Shown: positions 1 through 7,464 of the stretch, piece by piece | Layout of the letters: every line of letters begins with the position of its first letter | Position numbering within the stretch: the stretch's first letter is position 1 | DNA from: Flavobacterium circumlabens | GTDB taxonomy: Bacteria; Bacteroidota; Bacteroidia; Flavobacteriales; Flavobacteriaceae | Reading direction: 5' to 3' | Assembly: GCF_004345565.1 (NCBI RefSeq) | Contig: NZ_SLWA01000003.1 | Location: 310,001 to 374,000, forward strand | Length of the DNA stretch: 64,000 bases | The notes under the pieces: generated by a model | What the model was told of the DNA's origin: nothing | The model's input: the letters and a program-made list of their open reading frames with translations, nothing else | Databases searched by the model: none | Program-made: the position numbers and the translations under genes

Positions 1-407
1 ATTATCTGCCGTACCAAAAGATACCGGATATTATAACTGATAAAGGACCTTTGGGCGGAATTTATACCGCACTGACAGCTTCGGAAACCGAATTTAATTT
101 GATTTTGAGTTGTGATATTCCGTTAATTTCAACCGAATTATTATCCGAGCTAATTTCAAAACATACCAATGAAGCGGGCGTTACTGTTTTTGCTTCAGAA
201 AGTAAAGTGCATCCGTTAATCGGGATTTATTCTAAAAAAATGCTGCCCGTTATAAAAGAAGCTATTGAGACAGATGAACTAAAAATGATGGATCTGATTG
301 CTAAAATTCCCCATCAGATTATCAATATAGACGAAAGTGAAAATTTTCATTTGAGCAATATTAATTCGATTGATGAATTAAACGACCTGAATATCAATTT
401 AAGTTAA
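1..407 (+). CDS. mobA: Molybdenum cofactor guanylyltransferase MobA (partial, 5' end outside window)
   Basis: MobA attaches GMP to molybdopterin to make the guanine-dinucleotide cofactor used by bacterial nitrate reductases. The reading frame is open from the left edge, so the N-terminus with the LxGG nucleotide loop is missing and about 135 residues are visible. They include the conserved GPLGGIYTAL stretch and SCDIPL, the metal/nucleotide-binding Asp region of the GT-A fold. The next gene, cobA, begins 5 bases after the stop, so this is the head of a cofactor operon. An internal TTG at 51 is not a plausible start because the frame upstream of it still reads as MobA. Confidence 0.85.
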   Translation, partial: YLPYQKIPDIITDKGPLGGIYTALTASETEFNLILSCDIPLISTELLSELISKHTNEAGVTVFASESKVHPLIGIYSKKMLPVIKEAIETDELKMMDLIAKIPHQIINIDESENFHLSNINSIDELNDLNINLS

Positions 408-412
408 GTACT

Positions 413-1207
413 ATGAAAGACCTGAAAACACCAAAATTAACAGTCGTAGGCGCAGGTCCCGGAGATGTTGAACTGATTACGCTTAAAGCAATAAAAGCTT
501 TGAAAAATGCCGACGTGGTGTTATATGATGCTCTGGTTAACGAAGAATTATTGCAATATGCAGAACAGGCAGAGATTATTTTTGTTGGAAAACGTTTGGG
601 CTGTCACGCCTATACGCAGGATCAGATTAATGATTTGATTGTTTCAATGGCGAATCGTCACGGCCATGTAGTACGTTTAAAAGGAGGAGATCCGTTTATT
701 TTCGGGAGAGGAAGTGAAGAAATTGAATATGGAGAAAAATTTGGACTGGAAACAGCTGTTGTTCCCGGAATTTCATCTGCTCTGGGTGTTCCCGCTTCGG
801 TTGGAATTAGTTTGACACAACGTCAAATAGCCGAAAGTTTTTGGGTCATTACAGGTACTACTTCCAATCATGAATTGTCTAAAGATGTTCATTTAGCTTC
901 AAAATCAGCCGCTACGGTGGTTATTTTGATGGGCATGCACAAATTAGATCAGATCATTTCGATTTATAAAGAAAACCGGACAGATGATTTGCCAATTGCC
1001 ATTATTCAAAACGGAACAAAAAATTCCGAGCAAAAAGTAGTAGGAACCATGAGTTCAATTGCTAAATTGGTATCCGAAAATAATCTTTCATCTCCGGCCA
1101 TTATTGTGATCGGGGAAGTGGTAAAGAATAACTCAAAACTGACTTCCTATTTTCAGGAACATTTTGAAGATGAATTTATTTTTCAGAATTTAAATTTAGA
1201 AGAATGA
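413..1207 (+). CDS. cobA: Uroporphyrinogen-III C-methyltransferase (SUMT)
   Basis: Transfers two methyl groups from SAM to uroporphyrinogen III to give precorrin-2, the first step to siroheme. The 264-residue length is usual for a single-domain SUMT. Visible motifs are VGAGPGDVELITLKA near the N-terminus, VGKRLGCHAYTQDQIN, and the SAM-site RLKGGDPFIFGRGSEE. There is no fused CysG-type dehydrogenase/ferrochelatase domain. Its place inside a molybdopterin operon makes sense because the nearby NirB needs siroheme while NasA needs molybdenum cofactor. The stop overlaps the moaD start by 4 bases, which indicates translational coupling. Confidence 0.92.
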   Translation: MKDLKTPKLTVVGAGPGDVELITLKAIKALKNADVVLYDALVNEELLQYAEQAEIIFVGKRLGCHAYTQDQINDLIVSMANRHGHVVRLKGGDPFIFGRGSEEIEYGEKFGLETAVVPGISSALGVPASVGISLTQRQIAESFWVITGTTSNHELSKDVHLASKSAATVVILMGMHKLDQIISIYKENRTDDLPIAIIQNGTKNSEQKVVGTMSSIAKLVSENNLSSPAIIVIGEVVKNNSKLTSYFQEHFEDEFIFQNLNLEE

Positions 1208-1440
1208 TCGAGATTAAATATTTTGGAGCTGTTGCTGAAAAGACCCAACGTACTTTCGAAAACGTAGCTTCTTCGGATATCTCACTGCAGGATTTATTGC
1301 AGGATTTAAAGGAAAAGTACCAATTGGATTCCATGGTTTTCAGCGTTGCGGTCAACCAGAAAATAATTCCAAAAGAAACTGATTACAAATTGCAGGCAAG
1401 CGATATTGTGGCTTTATTGCCGCCGTTTGCCGGAGGTTAA
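1204..1440 (+). CDS. moaD: Molybdopterin synthase small subunit MoaD
   Basis: Ubiquitin-like sulfur carrier of molybdopterin synthase. The 78-residue protein ends in FAGG; the terminal Gly-Gly is the site that is adenylated and thiocarboxylated by the MoeB-type protein encoded next. The start overlaps the cobA stop. The C-terminal PPFAGG is a textbook MoaD ending, so the assignment is secure despite the small size. Confidence 0.93.
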   Translation: MIEIKYFGAVAEKTQRTFENVASSDISLQDLLQDLKEKYQLDSMVFSVAVNQKIIPKETDYKLQASDIVALLPPFAGG

Positions 1441-1450
1441 AAGTAAGAAT

Positions 1451-2527
1451 ATGAATGCATCAATGCGGTATAACAGACAAGTTATTCTCCCGGAAATTGG
1501 AGAAAACGGACAGGAGAAACTAGCCAAAGCGAAAGTTTTAGTGATTGGTGCCGGCGGTCTGGGAGCTGCTGTTCTTCCGTATCTCGCTGCAGCGGGAGTG
1601 GGCGAAATTGGAATTTCAGATCATGATGTTATCGAAATTTCAAACCTGCAAAGACAGGTCATTTATAAAACAACTGCCGTCGGAAAATATAAAGCCGATG
1701 AAGCTAAAGTAAGTCTGACAGAATTAAATCCGTTAATAAAAGTCAATTCGATAGCAGAAAAATTAACCGGAAACAATGCCATTGCGTTATTTGAAAATTA
1801 TGATATTATCGTCGATGCCACAGATAATCTGGCAGTAAAATACCTGATAAATGATGCATGTTCCCTTACAAATAAACCAATGGTCTACGGCTCCGTTTTT
1901 AGATTTGAAGGACAAGTTTCTGTTTTCAATTACCAAAACGGACCCACTTACAGCTGCCTGTTTCCGGATGAAAACAGCCTGACGGCAAATTGTAATGATG
2001 CCGGAGTACTTGGAATTGGCGTTGGAATCATTGGTATGTTACAAGCCAATGAAGTCCTTAAAATAATTTTAGAAATAGGTGAGGTGTTAAGTGGCAAACT
2101 GCTGGTATATAATATCTTGAATAATGAACAGCAAAAATATGACTTCGAAAAGAATAGTGATTTCAAAATAGACAGAATCACATTTGAAGAAAAATATAAT
2201 GGATCTGAAAAAGAGCCTCATGAGATTGAAGCCGAGACGGTTTTAAGCCAGATTGACGCAGAAAACGTACTTTTTTTAGATGTTCGAAACAACGACGAAC
2301 TTCCAAAAATAATATTGAAAAACAGCATTCAGATTCCATTGATTCAATTAGAAAAAAAAAATGAAAATTTAGATCGGGATAAAACCATTTATATTTTCTG
2401 TCAATCCGGAATAAGAAGCAAAGCGGCAGTTGAAATCCTCCTGAAAAATAAATTCAAAAAAGTAAAAAGTATCAAAGGAGGAGCTTTGGTTTTAAATCAG
2501 TTACTAAAAGACGAATTGACATTTTAG
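1451..2527 (+). CDS. moeB: MoeB/ThiF-type adenylyltransferase with C-terminal rhodanese domain
   Basis: Activates the C-terminal glycine of MoaD with ATP and, through the rhodanese domain, probably supplies sulfur. I start it at the ATG at 1451, 10 bases after the moaD stop; an in-frame upstream start at 1406 would overlap moaD. The E1-like domain spans about residues 1-235, with the nucleotide loop GAGGLGAAVLPYLAAAGVG and the catalytic-Cys region NCNDAGVLG. The rhodanese domain covers about 255-358, with the active loop CQSGIRS. One Cys of the usual first zinc pair is replaced (TYSCLF instead of CxxC), and no second CxxC pair is seen before the rhodanese part. The zinc knuckle therefore appears to be lost. 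Confidence 0.88.
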   Translation: MNASMRYNRQVILPEIGENGQEKLAKAKVLVIGAGGLGAAVLPYLAAAGVGEIGISDHDVIEISNLQRQVIYKTTAVGKYKADEAKVSLTELNPLIKVNSIAEKLTGNNAIALFENYDIIVDATDNLAVKYLINDACSLTNKPMVYGSVFRFEGQVSVFNYQNGPTYSCLFPDENSLTANCNDAGVLGIGVGIIGMLQANEVLKIILEIGEVLSGKLLVYNILNNEQQKYDFEKNSDFKIDRITFEEKYNGSEKEPHEIEAETVLSQIDAENVLFLDVRNNDELPKIILKNSIQIPLIQLEKKNENLDRDKTIYIFCQSGIRSKAAVEILLKNKFKKVKSIKGGALVLNQLLKDELTF

Positions 2528-2575
2528 AAATAATTCGTGTCAATTCGTGCAATTAGTGGCAAAAAAAAATAAACA
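2528..2575. repeat. Short CACGAATT-family repeat in moeB-moaE gap
   Basis: The gap carries ATTCGTGTCAATTCGTG followed by GTGGCAAAAAAAA. This matches the ends of the CACGAATT-type repeats seen at about 23993, 25241 and 26146. It sits inside an otherwise tight operon. Confidence 0.5.
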
Positions 2576-3007
2576 ATGAGTAAAAATGTATTTATAGAAG
2601 GACCAATCTCTCCCGAATTTATCGCGGAATCCATTGCCAAACACCAGTCAAAACATACCATTGGGGCACACAATATTTTTCTGGGACAAGTTCGTGCAGA
2701 TGTCCTACACGATAATACCGTTGCAGCAATCGATTACTCTGCGTATACCGATATGGCAAACGAAGCTTTGCACGCCATCCGTGAAAAAGCTTTCGCCAAA
2801 TTTGATCTCACCTGTATGCACATTTATCACAGTTTGGGAGTGGTAAAAGCGGGAGAAATCTGTTTGTTTGTATTCGTTTCGGCTACAAGGCGCAAACAGG
2901 TTTATGAAGCTACAGAAGCGATCGTAAACTGGATAAAAACAGATGTGCCGATTTTTGGTAAAGAAATTTTTGAAAACGGTGCTTTCACCTGGAAGCAAAA
3001 TACCTAA
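2576..3007 (+). CDS. moaE: Molybdopterin synthase catalytic subunit MoaE
   Basis: Large subunit of molybdopterin synthase; it inserts two sulfurs carried by MoaD into precursor Z (cPMP). The length of 143 residues fits the family. The motif RRKQVYEATEAIVNWIK, followed by VPIFGKE, contains the conserved active-site lysines. The gene lies in the Moco operon, three bases before moaC. Confidence 0.93.
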   Translation: MSKNVFIEGPISPEFIAESIAKHQSKHTIGAHNIFLGQVRADVLHDNTVAAIDYSAYTDMANEALHAIREKAFAKFDLTCMHIYHSLGVVKAGEICLFVFVSATRRKQVYEATEAIVNWIKTDVPIFGKEIFENGAFTWKQNT

Positions 3008-3010
3008 GAA

Positions 3011-3925
3011 ATGGTTGATATTACACATAAAATAAATACGTTACGTTCTGCAACCGCAACCGCGATTGTAAAAGTTAGCAAACAGGAAACAATTGATGCC
3101 GTTGTAAATAATCTGGTTCCGAAAGGAAATGTTTTGGAAATGGCCAAAACGGCTGGTTTGTTTGCCGTAAAAAATACGCATTTGTCGATTCCCGATTGCC
3201 ATCCGATTCCAATTGAATTTACGTCTGTTACCTACAAAATTGAGGAGCTGACGATTCAGATTATCTTCAATGTAAAAACCGTTTACAAAACCGGAGTAGA
3301 AGTTGAAGCCATGCACGGCGCCTCTATAGTAGCACTTACGATGTATGATATGCTGAAACCGATCGATAAGGAAATCGAAATTTCGACAATCAAATTAGTT
3401 CAAAAGGAAGGCGGGAAATCGTCTTTTAAAAATAAATTTCCAACTGTCATTAAAGCGGCCGTTTTTGTTTGTTCCGATTCTGTTTTTGCCGGCGATAAAG
3501 AAGATCGCTCCGGAAAAATCATAGTCGAAAAACTAACTTCCTATGGAGTCGAAACCGGACATTATGAAGTCATTCCGGATGAAATTGATGTTATTCAGGA
3601 AAAGGCCAAAGCTTTTGCAAAAGAACACCAGCTCGTTATTTTTACGGGCGGAACAGGTTTGTCCCCTCGGGATGTCACACCCGAAGCTTTGTCTCCAATA
3701 TTAGAGAGCAGGATTCCCGGCATCGAAGAAGCCATTCGTAATTACGGACAGCAGCGTACACCTTATGCCATGTTATCACGAACTGTTGCGGGAACTTTAG
3801 GTAAAAGTCTGGTTTTGGCAGTGCCGGGTTCAACCAATGGGGCAAGAGAATCAATGGATGCTGTTTTTCCGCATTTGCTGCATGTTTTTCATATTTTAAA
3901 AGGTAAAAATCATGATTCCCTCTAA
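3011..3925 (+). CDS. moaCB: Bifunctional MoaC-MoaB fusion (cPMP synthase / molybdopterin adenylyltransferase)
   Basis: Residues 1-about 140 are MoaC, which completes cyclic pyranopterin monophosphate formation; they show DCHPIPIEF and the signature KTGVEVEAMHGASIVALT. Residues about 145-304 are MoaB/MogA, which adenylates molybdopterin; they show FTGGTGLSPRDVTPEAL and VLAVPGSTNGARES. The 304-residue length equals the sum of both families, and no frameshift separates them, so this is a true fusion. The 3' end overlaps moaA by 14 bases. Confidence 0.93.
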   Translation: MVDITHKINTLRSATATAIVKVSKQETIDAVVNNLVPKGNVLEMAKTAGLFAVKNTHLSIPDCHPIPIEFTSVTYKIEELTIQIIFNVKTVYKTGVEVEAMHGASIVALTMYDMLKPIDKEIEISTIKLVQKEGGKSSFKNKFPTVIKAAVFVCSDSVFAGDKEDRSGKIIVEKLTSYGVETGHYEVIPDEIDVIQEKAKAFAKEHQLVIFTGGTGLSPRDVTPEALSPILESRIPGIEEAIRNYGQQRTPYAMLSRTVAGTLGKSLVLAVPGSTNGARESMDAVFPHLLHVFHILKGKNHDSL

Positions 3926-4919
3926 AACTGTTTTAACGGATGATTTTGGGCGAAAACACAACTATTTGCGTATTTCGCTGTTAGAAAAATGCAATCTGCG
4001 TTGCACGTATTGCATGCCTGCCGATGGAATCGCATTATCTCCTAAAGCCAGTCTAATGACTGCCGATGAAATTCTTGCAATTGCCCGGATCTTCGTAGAA
4101 AACGGTGTTGACAAAATCAGGTTAACAGGTGGGGAACCACTTTTGCGAAAAGATTTTCCGGAAATTATTTCCAAATTAGCCAGCTTAGAAACCGAAGTTT
4201 CCATTACGACAAACGGGATCCTGATCGATCGGCATATGGCTGTTTTGAAGCAATTTAAAGTCAGCAATATCAATTTGAGTTTAGATACTTTGGTTTCGTC
4301 TCAATTTCATGCTGTAACACTCCGAAATCAGTTTGAGAAAGTAATTGATAATCTGCATTTACTTTTGAATAATGATTTTAAAGTAAAAGTAAATGTGGTT
4401 CTGATGAAAGGTTTTAATGAAAATGAAATTGTTGATTTTGTGCAATTAACAAAGTTTTTGCCTTTATCAGTTCGTTTTATTGAGTTTATGCCTTTTGCCG
4501 GAAACGAGTGGGACAGAAGTAAAATGGTTTCCCAAAACGAAATTTTAGCAGAACTGGAAAAAACTTTTTCTTCGGAGGAAATTCAGAAATTAGACGACGA
4601 AAGAAATTTTACGGCCAGAACCTATAAAATAAAAGGCTTTCACGGTGATTTTGGAATCATCAGTTCTATTACTAATCCGTTTTGTGATGGCTGTAACAGA
4701 ATTCGTCTGACGGCAAACGGAAAAATTAAGAACTGTCTTTTCTCCAATTCAGAAACAGATTTACTGACGCCTTTAAGAAACGGCGAATCGATCACCAGCC
4801 TGATTTCGGAATCAATTCGGAATAAAAAGAAAGTGAGAGCAGGAATGGTTACTATTGAAGAAATGGACGATCCCTTGCTTCATTTTGATAACCGCAGTAT
4901 GATTGCGATTGGAGGATAG
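3912..4919 (+). CDS. moaA: GTP 3',8-cyclase MoaA (radical SAM)
   Basis: Radical-SAM enzyme that starts molybdopterin synthesis by converting GTP to 3',8-cyclo-GTP, which MoaC then processes. The N-terminal [4Fe-4S] motif is CNLRCTYC. The second cluster motif near the C-terminus is CDGCNRIRLTANGKIKNC. The protein ends in GG, the conserved MoaA tail needed for activity. The length of 335 residues is usual. It is the last gene of the operon and is followed by a bidirectional hairpin. Confidence 0.95.
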   Translation: MIPSKTVLTDDFGRKHNYLRISLLEKCNLRCTYCMPADGIALSPKASLMTADEILAIARIFVENGVDKIRLTGGEPLLRKDFPEIISKLASLETEVSITTNGILIDRHMAVLKQFKVSNINLSLDTLVSSQFHAVTLRNQFEKVIDNLHLLLNNDFKVKVNVVLMKGFNENEIVDFVQLTKFLPLSVRFIEFMPFAGNEWDRSKMVSQNEILAELEKTFSSEEIQKLDDERNFTARTYKIKGFHGDFGIISSITNPFCDGCNRIRLTANGKIKNCLFSNSETDLLTPLRNGESITSLISESIRNKKKVRAGMVTIEEMDDPLLHFDNRSMIAIGG

Positions 4920-4951
4920 TTCTTCGATTTTTGTGCAGTTACATATGGATA

Positions 4952-4990
4952 TAAAAAAAGGTTCAACTTTAATAAGTCAAACCTTTTTGG
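4952..4990. terminator. Bidirectional terminator between moaA and the Lys-rich gene
   Basis: AAAAAGGTT (left) pairs with AACCTTTTT (right). An inner ACTT-TAAT-AAGT stem sits inside, with A-rich and T-rich flanks. It lies between two convergent genes, so it can serve both. Confidence 0.75.
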
Positions 4991-4993
4991 TAA

Positions 4994-5593
4994 TTATTTT
5001 TTCTTTTTCGCTTTTGCTTTTTTCTGAGATTTAGCTTTCTTTTTTGCTATTTTTTTCGCTTTCGCTTTATCCTTCGCTTTTTTCGCTTTTTCTTTTTTCT
5101 TAGCAGCAGCTTTTTGTTTTGCTTTTTTAGCTTTCTCTTTCTTTTTGTCTTTTTTAGCCTGATCTTTTTTCTTAGCTAATTTCTTTTTTTCTTTTTCCTT
5201 GTCCTGGTCTTTCACTTTTTTCTTCTTTTTATCGGTTGATTTATCTTTCTTATTTTCTTCTTGTGAAGTTGTTTCAATAGTTTTTGCTTCTTTTGATTCA
5301 GTAACTTCTTTTATAACTTCAGGTTTTATGGTTGAAGCCGGAGCTGTAACTTTTTTTGCCGGAGCTCTTCTTACTGTTGGTTTCGGTGTAGTGCTTGCTG
5401 CCGTTTTTGTCGTTGCATTTGGTGTTGCACTTGTTGCTGCAGCAGTTGTTGGTTTAGCCGGAGCAGCTTTACGAACGGTTGTTTTTGCAGGCGGTGTAGT
5501 TACAGGTTTTTTATTTTCTGCAACTGGCTGAATATTTTCAGTTGTTGGTGAATCAATTTTTTCAGGGATAATTTCTTCGTTGTTGTTTTCCAT
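4994..5593 (-). CDS. Lys/Ala-rich histone-H1-like basic protein
   Basis: 199 residues of extreme composition. Residues 1-30 are acidic and residues about 30-95 are Ala/Pro/Thr-rich with PAKPT-like repeats. From about 110 to the end the protein is almost only Lys, Ala, Glu and Asp, ending in KAKAKKKK. This resembles the histone H1-like DNA-binding proteins of bacteria and has no enzymatic motif. A role in nucleoid compaction or RNA binding is an inference from charge alone. The purine-rich coding strand makes any opposite-strand frame an artefact. It is convergent with moaA. Confidence 0.75.
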   Translation of the reverse strand: MENNNEEIIPEKIDSPTTENIQPVAENKKPVTTPPAKTTVRKAAPAKPTTAAATSATPNATTKTAASTTPKPTVRRAPAKKVTAPASTIKPEVIKEVTESKEAKTIETTSQEENKKDKSTDKKKKKVKDQDKEKEKKKLAKKKDQAKKDKKKEKAKKAKQKAAAKKKEKAKKAKDKAKAKKIAKKKAKSQKKAKAKKKK

Positions 5594-5943
5594 ATTAATG
5601 TCCTTTTAGATGAGAATAATTTCTAATGTAACTAAATCGTTAAGTAATAGTTAAGTAAAGATAATTATAAAACAAATCCCCCAATGTTAAGTTTTTAGAT
5701 AAAATTTAATCTTAAGTATTTGAAAATAAAATGTTTGGCTTTTTTTCTAAAAATGAAAACCAAAATCTCTTAACAATTCTACCTGAAAAAATGGAAGAAA
5801 TTGCTGTATAAATGTGAGTTATGAATTATGAATTATGAGTTGTGGGTTTTGAGTTTTGAGTTGTGGGTTGTGGGTGAAGTGAAATGTGAAAAGTAAGATT
5901 TGGAATTTGGAATTCAAAATTTGGGAATTTAATAGAAGTTAAA
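5594..5943. other. Intergenic region with heptamer repeat
   Basis: This stretch has no convincing gene. It holds the upstream region of the Lys-rich gene, an AT-rich segment, the degenerate heptanucleotide array at 5815-5877, and TTTGGAA-type near-repeats at about 5899-5930. Confidence 0.6.
5815..5877. repeat. Degenerate heptanucleotide tandem repeat (9 units)
   Basis: Nine consecutive 7-base units can be read: TGAGTTA, TGAATTA, TGAATTA, TGAGTTG, TGGGTTT, TGAGTTT, TGAGTTG, TGGGTTG, TGGGTGA. The consensus is TGRGTTN. It lies about 65 bases beyond the stop of the rubredoxin-domain gene. Confidence 0.85.
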
Positions 5944-7374
5944 TTAATTCCTGACAATTTCCAGGATTCTGAAATTGCTTTTGGGTGCTTCGCATAAAGA
6001 GCAGCAATACGTCTCAGGCAAATCAGTAAACAGTACACCTTTTGGAATACCCTGGCTTTCTTCTCCGAATTCTGATTTATAAAGCGTTAAACACTCCTGA
6101 CATTGGTAAATATCCAATTGTGGTTTTTCTTTTTTCTGTGGATTTTCTGTTGTTTCAGTGATGGAATTTCCCAGCTCTTCGAAATATTTTCGACTTAATT
6201 CGATTAAAATCGTGGGCAGTTCGAGTTTATCAATATCCTGTGAATGCACAATATATTCCTGTGTATTGGGATCGAAATTCTTCGCAAATAAGATATTATA
6301 GGTGTCTCTTATTTTCATCGAAGCTAAATCTTTTGGTAACTCATTTTTTTCAACCACGATTGAGGTAAAATAATGCCCGTTGCGATTGTATTCGGATAAG
6401 CCGAAAGTCAGTCCGTAAGTGCTGATATCAAACTGATCGAGTGTGCGAACGAGAAAAGTCTTGAGATTCAGTGCCCATTCCATTGCTACGGGCAAATGCC
6501 AATTCAGTTCTAACAACGAATGACGGACATTGATTCCTTTTTTGCCTAAGAATTTTTCCCATTCTAATTTTCGGTCTTTTGGAATTCCTTTTACAATAAA
6601 TGATTTCCATGGAGTAACGCATATTTTCCCGATTTTACAATCGAAACACAAATCGCACATTTCTTTCAGGAAGTCTAAATCGTATAAGTTATTTCTCCAG
6701 TACAAACCCAGCCAGTACTGATCAATTCCCATTCTGTTCATTCCCTCATAATATGGGAAAGGATAAAACGGAACATTCAGAGGTTTGTCAATCGTTCTGT
6801 TGTTCGTATCTAAGGCTTCACTTACCAGACTAAAAAGAAGGTCAATATGAATTGATTCTTCAGTTGTGATTCTTTCAATTTCGTAGTAAAACTGAGCGAT
6901 ATCCCAGCTGTAAATCAAAACCGGGTAGACTTCCATACGTTCCCATTTGGGTAACCGGATGTACAAATACCAATAATCTTCATGTTCGGAAGCAATAAAA
7001 TTGAGATGTCCGGTAAACAACGGCACCAATTGCTGTTTAGGATCCGTAATGTTGACTTTTAGTTTTGGCTGTTCCTTAAACTGCTCTAAGATATACAAAT
7101 ACCGATTTCCCGTCAACCAATTGGTATTTCTGAAAATATCAGTTGAAACATAGGAAGAAACGATATTATTCCCGCTTTTCTGGTCCGGAAATACAAAATG
7201 ATGTTTGCCCGTTTTTTCTTTTTCTAAAGGTTGAATGCCCTTCGGAAAAATAATATCCTGCCTTGACCCAAACGAAATTGAATCTAACCCCTGATTCATA
7301 GCCATATTGACAACTTCACGAAGTTCACCAGGTGATATTACGCCTCCTTTTACTATTAGTCTTGTTAGTTCCAT
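5944..7374 (-). CDS. Rubredoxin-domain protein with duplicated nitrite/sulfite-reductase half-domains
   Basis: Probable electron carrier for assimilatory nitrate or nitrite reduction. Two segments look like the ferredoxin-like half domain of nitrite/sulfite reductases: residues about 1-60 (VKGGVISPGELREVV then GSRQDIIF) and about 225-275 (CDLCFDCKIGKICVTPWKS, then IVKGI). No canonical siroheme-binding Cx5C...Cx3C pair is present; the Cys cluster near 240 is instead C-x2-C-x2-C-x4-C. The C-terminal part, about 420-472, is a rubredoxin with CQEC and CSLC iron ligands. It lies 86 bases downstream of nasA on the same strand, so cotranscription is likely. The exact reaction is unknown to me. Confidence 0.75.
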   Translation of the reverse strand: MELTRLIVKGGVISPGELREVVNMAMNQGLDSISFGSRQDIIFPKGIQPLEKEKTGKHHFVFPDQKSGNNIVSSYVSTDIFRNTNWLTGNRYLYILEQFKEQPKLKVNITDPKQQLVPLFTGHLNFIASEHEDYWYLYIRLPKWERMEVYPVLIYSWDIAQFYYEIERITTEESIHIDLLFSLVSEALDTNNRTIDKPLNVPFYPFPYYEGMNRMGIDQYWLGLYWRNNLYDLDFLKEMCDLCFDCKIGKICVTPWKSFIVKGIPKDRKLEWEKFLGKKGINVRHSLLELNWHLPVAMEWALNLKTFLVRTLDQFDISTYGLTFGLSEYNRNGHYFTSIVVEKNELPKDLASMKIRDTYNILFAKNFDPNTQEYIVHSQDIDKLELPTILIELSRKYFEELGNSITETTENPQKKEKPQLDIYQCQECLTLYKSEFGEESQGIPKGVLFTDLPETYCCSLCEAPKSNFRILEIVRN

Positions 7375-7396
7375 TTTTTCTTTTGTTTTTTCTTTA

Positions 7397-7426
7397 AGTC
7401 TCAGTCTCAGTCTTAGTCTCAGTCTT
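7397..7426. repeat. Hexanucleotide tandem repeat AGTCTY
   Basis: Five 6-base units (AGTCTC, AGTCTC, AGTCTT, AGTCTC, AGTCTT) lie between nasA and the rubredoxin-domain gene, just beside the 13-bp inverted repeat. Confidence 0.85.
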
Positions 7427-7464
7427 AGTTTTCAGTCCCGGTGGATACTGCGACTGAAAACTAA
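7425..7464 (-). terminator. Perfect 13-bp hairpin overlapping the nasA stop codon
   Basis: TTAGTTTTCAGTC (7425-7437) and GACTGAAAACTAA (7452-7464) are perfect inverted repeats around a 14-base loop. The right arm includes the nasA stop. The transcript hairpin could attenuate transcription into the rubredoxin-domain gene or stabilise the nasA mRNA end. There is no clear poly-U run, so its role as a terminator is uncertain. Confidence 0.55.

Noticed and set aside
51..407. TTG at 51 as start of a short gene
   Set aside because: The frame is open to the left edge and the upstream codons also read as MobA.
5199..5531. A long plus-strand frame opposite the Lys-rich gene
   Set aside because: It is a shadow of the repetitive codons; the product is Phe/Val/Ala-rich low-complexity text without a proper start signal.
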